From assembly GCF_947499705.1 (NCBI RefSeq), contig NZ_CANMPJ010000001.1:283501-347500 (forward strand): DNA of 64,000 nucleotides, written 5' to 3'. Source of the DNA: an uncultured Erythrobacter sp. GTDB lineage: Bacteria; Pseudomonadota; Alphaproteobacteria; Sphingomonadales; Sphingomonadaceae. Each line of letters starts with the position of its first letter. Positions within the stretch are counted from its first letter, which is position 1. The position numbers and the translations under genes were made by a program. This document shows, in pieces, positions 26,333 to 34,770 of the stretch. The notes under the pieces were generated by a model. It ran no database searches. It had not been told where the DNA came from and saw only the letters and a list, made by a program, of their open reading frames with translations.

Positions 26333-26632
26333 GTGGATTGGGCAATCATTTCAAAGACACTCACGCGTCTGGAAACTCTGGTCCCTGACGAAGCGGCGGC
26401 CGAATTAGCGCTTTTGGGACGCGAAGATCCGGCTTTGTTTGAGCGGGTTGAAGGGCTTCGCGCGACAGCAAATGTCGCCCAATCCTTTATGCAGACGAGC
26501 ATGCCCGATGCGGGTGTTCATCAGACAGGTTCGATGCAGCCGGCTGATCGCATAGATATCTGGAAGATCAACGCGCTGCTTGGTGCAGGCGGAATCGGCG
26601 AGGTCTACGAGGCCTCATTGGCAGACGCCTAG
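26333..26632 (+). pseudogene. Truncated Ser/Thr protein kinase (N-terminal fragment)
   Basis: A 99-codon frame starting at GTG 26333 with AGGGGGA about 8 bases upstream. Its N-terminal 75 residues form the helical leader seen on many sphingomonad and planctomycete kinases (A-A-E-L-A-L-L-G-R-E-D-P). It then enters a Hanks kinase domain with I-W-K-I-N-A-L-L-G-A-G-G-I-G-E-V-Y-E-A, the glycine-rich loop, and stops at TAG just before the strand that would carry the ATP-binding lysine. The next 210 bases contain no continuation in any frame that I can see. The kinase catalytic core is therefore missing and the gene is probably dead, or encodes only the leader domain. Confidence 0.65.
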
Positions 26633-26845
26633 TCAGCGGCGCTCCGGTCTCAAGCCATTAGGGGCCTAGTGAGCTAGTGGCCTAAGCTGGATGATGAACG
26701 CTCGAAGCTGACAATCCGCTTCCGACCCACTTTCGGGCAAGACTGCTATTTGGAACGACGCGCCTATCATCCCTTCGACAACAGGCCATGTCATCAACTT
26801 TAGCGATGCAAATGAATGGGTTTGTGATAGCGTCACTGAGGCGAA

Positions 26846-28627
26846 TTGCGTGCGAGGCATGGGCTAATCTCAGTCAACGATAATCTGGAACTGGATTTCA
26901 TCGACCGGCTTTATGCGGTTGCGATGGAGCCTGAGAGATTTTCGGAATTGACCGAGATCTGGAACGAGAGACTGAACCGGGCGGCAACCGAGCAAGGTTC
27001 GGAATTCGGCGAGCAGCTCAGAAATCTGGATGGCCATATTGCGCGAGCGGAAAACCTGCTCACCATGGTGACATCGAACCAACAGCTGCTTCCAACTCCG
27101 CTCAATGAGAAGTTGCAGTCCGAGCCTCACGCGATGATGGCCATTGATAAGGACGGCATCATCCGGGGGGCCAATGACTCTGCCGAAGCGCTCTACGGCC
27201 CCTTGGAAAGCAAACCCATTTCTGAATTGCCGTTCGACGATAGCGGGCTGCGAGCGATACGCCGAACCATCGCGGCACTGACAAGGTCGGCTGACGCAGA
27301 ACCAAAACCCGGCCTTTTGCAGGCCTTCCGCACCGATGACGATTCACCTGTTCTTATTTCGTTTGCGCACTGGCAAACGGCGGGTGGGCGTTTCCTTTTG
27401 CTGGTCAAAACCGTCGGCTTTGCATGGCCAGACAAGCTGACGCCGCTGGTGCAGGATGCGTTTGGCCTGACACCTGCCGAAACAGTGGTCCTAAAGCTGT
27501 TGGCTGAAGGTCAGACGGTGAAATCGATCGCCGAAATTCGCGGCGCAACCGACGCGACGGTTCGAACTCAGGTGCGCGCAATTTACGCGAAAACCTCCAC
27601 CCGAAACCAAAGCGAATTCTTGCGCATGGCTTTGGGTCTGACCACTATGGACCTTGTGGATCGCCAATCCGTGACAGGCGCATTTTCGGTCCCTGATACG
27701 ATTGATGAATCGCCTTTTCCTCGGCCGGAAAATCGCCACCTTTTAACTCTGCCGGGCGGCCGGATACTGGACTATGCGATGTACGGCGCGCCGGATGGGA
27801 AACCGGTGCTGTTCATGCATAGCGAGTTTTTCGGCGACAGCATGTCCGCTCAAGCAGTGCGCCGCGCGGTCGAGCACAACCTGCTGATCATTGCCCCTGC
27901 CAGACCGCACAATGGGCGCACCTCGCCTTATCCCGATGGCGTCAAAACATACGATCAGGTCAATGCCGACGCCGTGCATTTGCTGGACCATTTGGGTGTT
28001 CCCGAAGTGGTGCTGTTCAGCCAGGTCATGGCGCCGTCTCTGTTCACGATGATGTTTGCCCATAAACATCCAGAACGGGTCAAAGCAGCTGTCTTTCTGG
28101 CGACGTTATTCCCCTTCGGGACGAAGCAGGAGGAAGCGCAACTCTTCTCCTTCCACCGATACTTGTCGAGCATCATCCATCGAACACCGAGCATGCTCAA
28201 ATTCATCGCTCAGGCCGGAATGGCGTACCACAATCAGGTGGGTAGCCGGCGGTTCTTCAGAACCTTCGCCGAAAAACGGCCGGCGGATTTGGATACCGTC
28301 AATGATGATGTCGCCTACGCTGCGATGGCCAACGGCGCGCGGCTATGCGGCGCGAGAGGGCATGAAGGATATTACAACGACTATCGCTGCATGCCCAACG
28401 ACATCGGCGCCAAATTCATGTCGCTGGACATGCCGATAAAGGCGGTGATCGGCGATCAACTCCCGGAGAAGTCAATCTTCAACCTCCTGTATCTTATTGA
28501 AAATAAGGAGAACTATCGCAGCGTCAGCGCGCCTGGCTCTGGACAGTATGTCATGTTCAGTAACCCGATCCTGATCATGGATACTCTTGCGGAAATGTGG
28601 GCTGAGGCCGCAGCCACCAAAATCTGA
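26846..28627 (+). CDS. LuxR-type HTH fused to a C-terminal alpha/beta-hydrolase fold (putative receptor-regulator)
   Basis: 593 residues in three parts: an N-terminal coiled/PAS-like region (about 1-190; M-M-A-I-D-K-D-G-I-I-R-G-A-N resembles a PAS core), a LuxR/FixJ-type HTH at about 206-265 (F-G-L-T-P-A-E-T-V-V-L-K-L-L-A-E-G; I-A-E-I-R-G-A-T-D-A-T-V-R-T-Q), and an alpha/beta-hydrolase domain at about 298-590. The hydrolase active site is degenerate: the elbow is L-F-S392-Q-V-M with no glycines, and the usual catalytic His is Gln567 in G-S-G-Q-Y-V-M-F. A ligand-sensing rather than catalytic role is likely. Start TTG 26846 follows GAGG; no ATG precedes the conserved F-I-D-R-L-Y helix. The YadA-like adhesin gene follows 90 bases downstream. 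Confidence 0.78.
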   Translation: MRARHGLISVNDNLELDFIDRLYAVAMEPERFSELTEIWNERLNRAATEQGSEFGEQLRNLDGHIARAENLLTMVTSNQQLLPTPLNEKLQSEPHAMMAIDKDGIIRGANDSAEALYGPLESKPISELPFDDSGLRAIRRTIAALTRSADAEPKPGLLQAFRTDDDSPVLISFAHWQTAGGRFLLLVKTVGFAWPDKLTPLVQDAFGLTPAETVVLKLLAEGQTVKSIAEIRGATDATVRTQVRAIYAKTSTRNQSEFLRMALGLTTMDLVDRQSVTGAFSVPDTIDESPFPRPENRHLLTLPGGRILDYAMYGAPDGKPVLFMHSEFFGDSMSAQAVRRAVEHNLLIIAPARPHNGRTSPYPDGVKTYDQVNADAVHLLDHLGVPEVVLFSQVMAPSLFTMMFAHKHPERVKAAVFLATLFPFGTKQEEAQLFSFHRYLSSIIHRTPSMLKFIAQAGMAYHNQVGSRRFFRTFAEKRPADLDTVNDDVAYAAMANGARLCGARGHEGYYNDYRCMPNDIGAKFMSLDMPIKAVIGDQLPEKSIFNLLYLIENKENYRSVSAPGSGQYVMFSNPILIMDTLAEMWAEAAATKI

Positions 28628-28717
28628 CCAGCATCATCACAATTGGGTATGCGGCGACAGAAAACACGCGGCACTCCTATCCTCATCAACTCGCGACCAT
28701 GATGGGGAATGGATGCC

Positions 28718-31414
28718 ATGAAGCCGATTGCCAGAATTCACTTTGCTCTAGCGCTCAGCGCGGCGACCTTACCCTTTGTGTTCGCGCCGCACAGCGCACA
28801 AGCCGATGATTGTCTTCTTGACCGGGACGATGATGGAAACGTCGATGTGGGTCCGACAGACAATGATGGCGGCGCAAACTCCAACGACAATGACAGCGCG
28901 ACAGCTTGCGGGGTCGGTGCAGTGGCAACGACCAGTTCCGCGTCCGCATTCGGCAGGAACGCCTCTGCAACCGGCACCTCGGGATCGACGGCCATCGGAG
29001 CTAGCAGCGTCGCGAGCGGCGATGAAAGCACTGCGATCGGAGAAAGCGCCGATGCAACCGGGCAACGCTCCACCGCCATTGGCGAAGACGCCTCTGCCGG
29101 TGCACTTGATGCGACCGCATTGGGCAGCAGCGCCGATGCCACCGCAGTCAATTCGACAGCGATTGGCGCGAATTCAGCTGCAACCGCTACCGAAGCCGTG
29201 GCCGTGGGGGAATTGGCCGTAGCTGACTTCGTCGACTCCATCGCCATAGGTCAGTCTGCCGATGTTGGCGGCGTGGGAGCCATCTCGGTCGGTGCCGATG
29301 CCAATGCCGATGGAGATCGCACAGTCGCAATCGGTGCCAATGCAAGCGCCCTCGTTCAGCGATCGACCGCAGTCGGATGGCAAGCGCGAGCCACAGCATC
29401 GCAAGCCACCGCCATCGGGTATAGTGCCAATGCGAGCGGCGTTTCGAGCGCAGCAATAGGAGAAAGCAGCTCTGCAGGCGGTCTCGGGGCTATTGCTCTT
29501 GGGCAAAGCGCCAATGCAGGCAGCGCACAGGCGGCGATTGCAATTGGCCGTCTAAGCGACGCCACGACAGAAGGTGCAATCGCCATTGGTGGAGACGGCA
29601 GCGATAGCGGCGCAGACGGCGCGCAGGCCTCAGGCTTTTCCGCAGTGGCTATTGGTGCAGACAGCGCAGCAGCAGGTATTTTCTCAATCGCTGTCGGACC
29701 AAGCTCCCAGACGACGGGCGACGAAGCGACCGCCATAGGTGGCGGTGCCAGCGCGATTGACAATGCAACATCGTTCGGTGCCCAAGCCAATGCTGGCGGA
29801 TTGTCGTCCGTCGCCGTTGGCCGGTCCGCAAATGCAGGCGGTATTTTGACGACAGCGGTGGGATCGGGCTCGACTGCGTCTGTGGATGAGGCAATCGCAA
29901 TCGGGGCCAACAGCAATTCGGCCGCTACAGGCACCATTGCCATCGGAGGTGATGGACAAGACGGCGATTCTGCTGGTGCGCAGGCGACAGGAAACCTGTC
30001 CTTGGCAATCGGTGCGGACGCCAATGTATCCGGCCAAAACTCGGTAGTGATTGGACATCTCGCCAGTTCCGATAGAAATGCAACCGTCGCGGTCGGCGTT
30101 GCCGCAGATGCATTGGGTTCGTCGGCGGTTGCCATTGGCAACAATGCACAGGGTCAGGGAAGCTCATCTGTCGCGGTCGGCATAAACTCCAACACTACAT
30201 CCGACGGCGCCATTGCGATTGGCGATACAGCAGATGCTCAAGGTCAGGACAGTTTTGCTTTGGGCACGAAGACCACGGCGGGTGCGATTAGCGCCATCGC
30301 AATTGGCGGAGATGGCCCGATTGATGTCGATGATGAAGGATCCGAGGCGACCGCTGATTATGCGACCGCAATTGGTCCAGACGCCAAAGCGACCGGTGCG
30401 CTCTCCTATGCATTGGGCGCGATCTCGAGCGCCAGCGGCGTCAATTCGACAGCGCTGGGTTCGTTTGCCAACGCAGAGGGCGGGTCGTCGCTGGCGCTTG
30501 GATCGGGTGCAGACGCCTTAGCCAATTTCTCCGGCGCAATCGGAACCGGTTCGATCGCGTCGCACGCCGCATCCTTTGCCTTGGGCGCAGGGGCGAGTAC
30601 GACGCGGATCAACCAGATCGTGATTGGCCAGGATGGTTCGGGCTTCGGCGCGACCGGGCCAGTGACCGTAACCATCCCCGGGCTGCCCACCGGAGCTTCT
30701 AACGCGGCGCAGTCAGGATCGCTGTTCTTCGTTACAGTGGATTCTGCAGGAAACCTTGGTTTCACCAACAGCGTGCCATCATCCGCCAGCGCGCCCGTAG
30801 GCATGGTGCAAAGCAATCAGGCGGTCGCGTCAGAAGCTGCCCCGACCTTCACGCACACCAGCGCGGATGGCGGCCCGGTCGGAGCACCCGGCGAAGGGGT
30901 TATGACCGCCGATGCCTCGCGGTCCAGCCAGAACCAGCCGGTGGAGATCGCCCGGTTGGATGACACCCAGAACGTGCCGGAACCTCCGACCGATCCCGAT
31001 ACCAATGCAGGCACGCGGCGCGTGGCAACGGCCGCATTCTCGCAAAGCGCCTCGCTTAGTCCTGCCTCCGCTCCGGCGATCGGTCAGGTCTCGCAGACAC
31101 AATTCGACCAGCTCAGCAATCGCGTTGGTGCCGTTGAAGGGCGGCTCGACCTTGTCGAAGGGCAGCTGGAAGTCCTCGGCGACCAGGTTGCAAGCTCAAC
31201 CGCGGTTGCTGTTGCGATGGGAGGCACGACCTTCCTGCCCGATCAGAACTTCTCCCTGAGCGCCAATATCGGCACCTATGACGGCGCGCATGCCGGTTCC
31301 TTCAGCATCGGTGCGCTTGTCAGCGAAAACGTCGCGGTAAATGCAGGTGTCGCAACAGGCTTCAACCGAAACGGCAAAACCGCAGGAAGAGTGGGGCTCA
31401 CGATTGGGTTCTGA
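28718..31414 (+). CDS. YadA-like trimeric autotransporter adhesin
   Basis: 898 residues. A signal peptide (A-L-A-L-S-A-A-T-L-P-F-V-F-A-P-H-S-A-Q-A) is followed by an Asp-rich stretch, D-R-D-D-D-G-N-V-D. About 560 residues are YadA/Hep_Hag head repeats of 14 residues with the S-x-A-I-G-x-x-A-x-A pattern, broken by three longer inserts beginning A-I-G-G-D-G. A low-complexity linker follows, then a short coiled-coil stalk near residue 792 (L-S-N-R-V-G-A-V-E-G-R-L-D-L-V-E) and a YadA anchor of about 75 residues ending in Phe, needed for outer-membrane insertion. ATG 28718 is preferred over 28709 because GGGGA lies 9 bases upstream. Likely a surface adhesin for attachment or biofilm. Confidence 0.9.
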   Translation: MKPIARIHFALALSAATLPFVFAPHSAQADDCLLDRDDDGNVDVGPTDNDGGANSNDNDSATACGVGAVATTSSASAFGRNASATGTSGSTAIGASSVASGDESTAIGESADATGQRSTAIGEDASAGALDATALGSSADATAVNSTAIGANSAATATEAVAVGELAVADFVDSIAIGQSADVGGVGAISVGADANADGDRTVAIGANASALVQRSTAVGWQARATASQATAIGYSANASGVSSAAIGESSSAGGLGAIALGQSANAGSAQAAIAIGRLSDATTEGAIAIGGDGSDSGADGAQASGFSAVAIGADSAAAGIFSIAVGPSSQTTGDEATAIGGGASAIDNATSFGAQANAGGLSSVAVGRSANAGGILTTAVGSGSTASVDEAIAIGANSNSAATGTIAIGGDGQDGDSAGAQATGNLSLAIGADANVSGQNSVVIGHLASSDRNATVAVGVAADALGSSAVAIGNNAQGQGSSSVAVGINSNTTSDGAIAIGDTADAQGQDSFALGTKTTAGAISAIAIGGDGPIDVDDEGSEATADYATAIGPDAKATGALSYALGAISSASGVNSTALGSFANAEGGSSLALGSGADALANFSGAIGTGSIASHAASFALGAGASTTRINQIVIGQDGSGFGATGPVTVTIPGLPTGASNAAQSGSLFFVTVDSAGNLGFTNSVPSSASAPVGMVQSNQAVASEAAPTFTHTSADGGPVGAPGEGVMTADASRSSQNQPVEIARLDDTQNVPEPPTDPDTNAGTRRVATAAFSQSASLSPASAPAIGQVSQTQFDQLSNRVGAVEGRLDLVEGQLEVLGDQVASSTAVAVAMGGTTFLPDQNFSLSANIGTYDGAHAGSFSIGALVSENVAVNAGVATGFNRNGKTAGRVGLTIGF

Positions 31415-31427
31415 AGCCGGTGACTAA

Positions 31428-31471
31428 GGGGAAAGCGGGTATTGTCGTCTGGTCGCAGTGCCCGCTTCCCC
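31428..31471 (+). terminator. Hairpin after the adhesin gene
   Basis: Stem GGGGAAaGCGGG/CCCGCTTCCCC with one bulged A and a 21-base loop, starting 13 bases after the stop. Weak T-richness follows, so efficiency is uncertain. Confidence 0.35.
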
Positions 31472-31571
31472 TTCCGGATTCAGAAACTGGGCTCCGAAAA
31501 CCGAATGGCCGTAGTCGGATTTGGCCTTCAATCGATCGGACTTTTCTGTCTCTTCTAAGTAATTGAAAAGA

Positions 31572-31646
31572 TGGTGGGCGCGGCAAGGATTGAACTTGCG
31601 ACCCCACCCGTGTGAAGGGTGTGCTCTACCACTGAGCTACGCGCCC
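31572..31646 (-). tRNA. tRNA-Val (anticodon CAC)
   Basis: Minus-strand cloverleaf: acceptor GGGCGCG/CGCGCCC, D-arm with AGCTCAGTGGTAGAGC, anticodon stem CCC/GGG enclosing loop TTCACAC (anticodon CAC, reading GUG), and T-arm GGTCGCAAGTTCAATCC. The 3' A-CCA is encoded in the DNA. Count is 75 bases with CCA. Confidence 0.93.
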
Positions 31647-31727
31647 GTCCTTTGGGCTGATGCCCGGACAGGGGCGCGCATCTACTGCGGGTGTGCCTGC
31701 TAGGCAAGCGCAAATGGTGCCGTCAGC

Positions 31728-33617
31728 TCAGCTTCCGATCAGCGCTCGCAATTGGCCAAACAGCGTGACAGCCTCTTTGCTGGAAAGGCTGGAGGCGCTC
31801 GGTTCGCTGGGGCATTCCAGGCAATAGGCCTGCACGCCCTTCGCACCGCTCAGCACTTCGAGATCGCTTCCGATCCTGGCGATAAGTCCGACGCGCTGTT
31901 GGGCGGCGATGGCGAAAATGTCACCGCCGCGCGCGCGCTTGCCCTCGCCGGAGCCAGAGACCAATTGGCGGACCAGCGAGTCATACTGTCCCGGTGCCTG
32001 ACCCAGAAACTTTGGATGCCAACCACCTTCCTCCAGTCCGGCTTCACCAGCCGCCCATGCCAGCGCATCGCTCAGTCCGCCGAATTGATCGACCAGGCCA
32101 AGGTTATGCGCAGCACCGCCGTCCCACACACGGCCTTGCGCGATCTGATCGACGCGCGATGTTTCTAGACTGCGCGCTTCGCTGACCCGTTCGAGGAAGT
32201 CAGTGTAGGTGTTGCTGATCGAGGCCTGGAAGATCGCATCGACCTCTGGCGTAAGGCCGTCGAGCAGATCGGGTTGGCCAGATAACGGCGTCGTACGGAA
32301 CCCGTCGGCATTCACGCCAATGTCAGCGGCCGCATCCTCGAATGTGGGCAGCACAGCGAACACACCGATCGATCCGGTGATCGTCTCGGGCTGGGCAAAG
32401 ATACGGTCACCAGCGGTCGCCACCCAATAGCCGCCACTCGCCGCGACATTGCCGAACGAGATCGCCACCGGAATATCCTTCTCGCGGTAACGATTGATCG
32501 CCCGGCGGATTTCTTCGGAGGCCGTTACCGAACCACCCGGAGAATTCACTCGCACAACCAGAGCAGCGAAATCGTCATCCAGAGCTTCGTCGAGTAAGCG
32601 TGCGATGCGCGCCCCGCCAGCTGTCCCTGGACCCGCCTCACCATCAACGATGTTGCCAGCCACCGTAACGACGCCGATGGCTTTGCCGCTTTGCGAAGGT
32701 GTGGTCGCGGAAAGGAACGGGCCGAGTTCGGTCTTGGCGTAGGAACCGGGCGCTTCGCTCCATGTGTCTTCGCCCGCAATCTCAGCAACACGCGTCCCGA
32801 ATTCGGTCGGGCTACCGAGCTTGTCGACCAAACCCGCGTCGAGCGCAGCCGTTGCAAGATCGCCATCCGACGCTTGCACCCACGCAACCGGATCGCCGGT
32901 CACACGGTCAAGCTTCGCTGCGGGGCGGGCCTTCTTCACATTGGCTTGCCACTCTTCCCACAGCGCCCCGTAAAGGCTGGAGAGGTTTTCGCGGGCTTCA
33001 TCCGACATCGAATTGCGCGAGAACGGTTCGACCGCCGATTTGAAAGTGCCGACGCGGTAGATGCGCGCGTTGATGTTCAGACGGTCGAGCAGGTCGGCGT
33101 AATAGAGGTTGCTGCCGCCGGGGCCTGAGATCAGCGCACCGCCGAGGGGATCGACCCAGACCTCGCTGGCATGTGCCGCCAGGTGCATTTGATCGTCGCC
33201 ATAGGCGAGCGCATAGGTCAGCACGGGTTTTTCGGCCTTGCGCACGCGGTCCATCGCTTCGCCTATGGCCTGCATGTGGACCTGTCCGCCGCCGATAAAG
33301 CCGGTCATGTCCAGCACAACCGCCTTGATCCGGTCATCGCTCGCGGCTCCATCGAGTGCACGGACGAGATCGTGGACGCGGTATTCGCCAACAGGTGCTT
33401 CACCGCTGATCAGGACGTTGAGAGGATCAATCTCCGACCGCTCTTCGACAACATATCCATCTAGATCGATCAGGAGCGCACCATCGCGGACCTGGCCGGG
33501 GCTCGGCCGCATGGTCAGTATGCTGAACAGCGCAATGAAGAACAACAACATGAAGATCAGGACGAGGGCGTCTTTGACCCCGACCAGCAGTTTCCAAACC
33601 TTGCCTGCAAAACTCAT
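31728..33617 (-). CDS. sppA: Signal peptide peptidase SppA, 67K type
   Basis: 629 residues, the usual length for the double-domain (E. coli-like) form. An N-terminal membrane anchor spans about residues 11-36 (A-L-V-L-I-F-M-L-L-F-F-I-A-L-F-S-I-L). Two S49 domains follow. The dyad is visible: general base K193 in V-G-T-F-K-S-A-V-E and nucleophile S394 in N-V-A-A-S-G-G-Y-W. It degrades cleaved signal peptides in the inner membrane. ATG 33617 is chosen over an upstream frame start at 33662 because it fits the family start and has GAGGAA about 10 bases upstream. Divergent from pyrB. Confidence 0.93.
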   Translation of the reverse strand: MSFAGKVWKLLVGVKDALVLIFMLLFFIALFSILTMRPSPGQVRDGALLIDLDGYVVEERSEIDPLNVLISGEAPVGEYRVHDLVRALDGAASDDRIKAVVLDMTGFIGGGQVHMQAIGEAMDRVRKAEKPVLTYALAYGDDQMHLAAHASEVWVDPLGGALISGPGGSNLYYADLLDRLNINARIYRVGTFKSAVEPFSRNSMSDEARENLSSLYGALWEEWQANVKKARPAAKLDRVTGDPVAWVQASDGDLATAALDAGLVDKLGSPTEFGTRVAEIAGEDTWSEAPGSYAKTELGPFLSATTPSQSGKAIGVVTVAGNIVDGEAGPGTAGGARIARLLDEALDDDFAALVVRVNSPGGSVTASEEIRRAINRYREKDIPVAISFGNVAASGGYWVATAGDRIFAQPETITGSIGVFAVLPTFEDAAADIGVNADGFRTTPLSGQPDLLDGLTPEVDAIFQASISNTYTDFLERVSEARSLETSRVDQIAQGRVWDGGAAHNLGLVDQFGGLSDALAWAAGEAGLEEGGWHPKFLGQAPGQYDSLVRQLVSGSGEGKRARGGDIFAIAAQQRVGLIARIGSDLEVLSGAKGVQAYCLECPSEPSASSLSSKEAVTLFGQLRALIGS

Positions 33618-33750
33618 GAAAGCTGTATTCCTCTGTATGCGAATAAATTCACCCGTTCCCACTTAGGGCTTCGTTCCCAAAACTTCTATGGGGAGCGCAT
33701 GTTCCAATGGGTTGAGTGCACGATGGCACTCGTCTAACGGCGTGGCTTTA

Positions 33751-34770
33751 ATGACAGACGCACAATCCAGCACGGGCGACAGCCGCTTTCCGGCGGGTCG
33801 GCTCGCGTTTCCGCATCGCGATTTGCTAGGCATCGGCCAGCTAGAGCGACATGAGATACTCTACCTGCTCGATCAGGCGGAACAATGGGTCGATCTCAAC
33901 CGTCAAAGCTCCAAGCATGTTGGACTGCTCAGCGGGCTGACGATCATCAACGCCTTCTTCGAAAACTCGACGCGGACGTTGTTGAGCTTTGAGATTGCGG
34001 GCAAGCGGCTGGGCGCCGATGTCGTCAATATGCATGCGGCGCAAAGCTCGGTGAAGAAAGGCGAGACGCTGATCGACACCGCGATCACGCTCAACGCGAT
34101 GCGAGCCGATGCGATTGTGATACGCCACGGATCGAGCGGAGCGACGCGGTTGATCGCGGACAAGGTTGATTGTCCGGTGCTGAACGCGGGTGACGGCAGC
34201 CATGAGCATCCCACGCAGGGACTGCTCGATGCGCTGGCTTTGCGTGAAAAGCTGCGCGAGCGCGGCGAAGACTCGGACGATTTCACCGGTTTGACCGTGA
34301 CGATATGCGGCGACATCCTGCACAGCCGGGTCGCGCGCTCTAACATTCTGTGTTTGCAGGCGATGGGAGCAAAAGTCCGCGCCTGCGCTCCGCCCGCGCT
34401 GATGCCTTCCGGCATCGAAGCGATGGGCGTGGAGCCATTCCATGATTTCGATGCGGCACTGAGCGGCACTGATGTGGCAATGATGCTACGGCTGCAATCG
34501 GAACGCATGGCCGGGCAGTTCATTCCGTCGGCGCGTGAGTATCATCATCTCTACGGTCTGACGAAAGCGCGATTGGACCGCGCCGCCCCTGAGGCGCTGG
34601 TGATGCATCCGGGACCCATGAATCGCGGGGTGGAGATCGACAGCGAGGTCGCGGATATGATCGACCGCTCGATCATCACCCAGCAGGTGGAGATGGGCGT
34701 GGCGATCCGCATGGCGAGCCTCGATATCCTGACACGCAGCGCGCGCGGCGTAGAAGGGTGGGCAGCATGA
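33751..34770 (+). CDS. pyrB: Aspartate carbamoyltransferase catalytic subunit
   Basis: 339 residues. Carbamoyl-phosphate site [13 protein letters not shown] and the second-domain [15 protein letters not shown] motif with [11 protein letters not shown] are canonical. It makes N-carbamoyl-L-aspartate in pyrimidine synthesis. The downstream pseudo-dihydroorotase overlaps by four bases (ATGA), the arrangement typical of class A ATCases of Pseudomonas and many alphaproteobacteria in which the inactive DHOase is a structural partner. No pyrI is present. Confidence 0.96.
   Translation: MTDAQSSTGDSRFPAGRLAFPHRDLLGIGQLERHEILYLLDQAEQWVDLNRQSSKHVGLLSGLTIINAFFENSTRTLLSFEIAGKRLGADVVNMHAAQSSVKKGETLIDTAITLNAMRADAIVIRHGSSGATRLIADKVDCPVLNAGDGSHEHPTQGLLDALALREKLRERGEDSDDFTGLTVTICGDILHSRVARSNILCLQAMGAKVRACAPPALMPSGIEAMGVEPFHDFDAALSGTDVAMMLRLQSERMAGQFIPSAREYHHLYGLTKARLDRAAPEALVMHPGPMNRGVEIDSEVADMIDRSIITQQVEMGVAIRMASLDILTRSARGVEGWAA

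Noticed and set aside
29356..30144. 262-codon minus-strand frame inside the adhesin gene
   Set aside because: It reads the repeats of the adhesin backwards and gives repetitive Ala/Pro sequence; no independent support.
29000..30600. Short-period DNA repeats that could look like a CRISPR array
   Set aside because: The period follows 14-codon (42-base) protein repeats, the frame stays open through all of them, and the copies vary at third positions. It is coding repeats of a YadA head.
31572..31646. tRNA-Val as an integration site for a genomic island
   Set aside because: No integrase, no repeated 3' tRNA segment and no mobility gene is found on either side, so no island boundary can be claimed.
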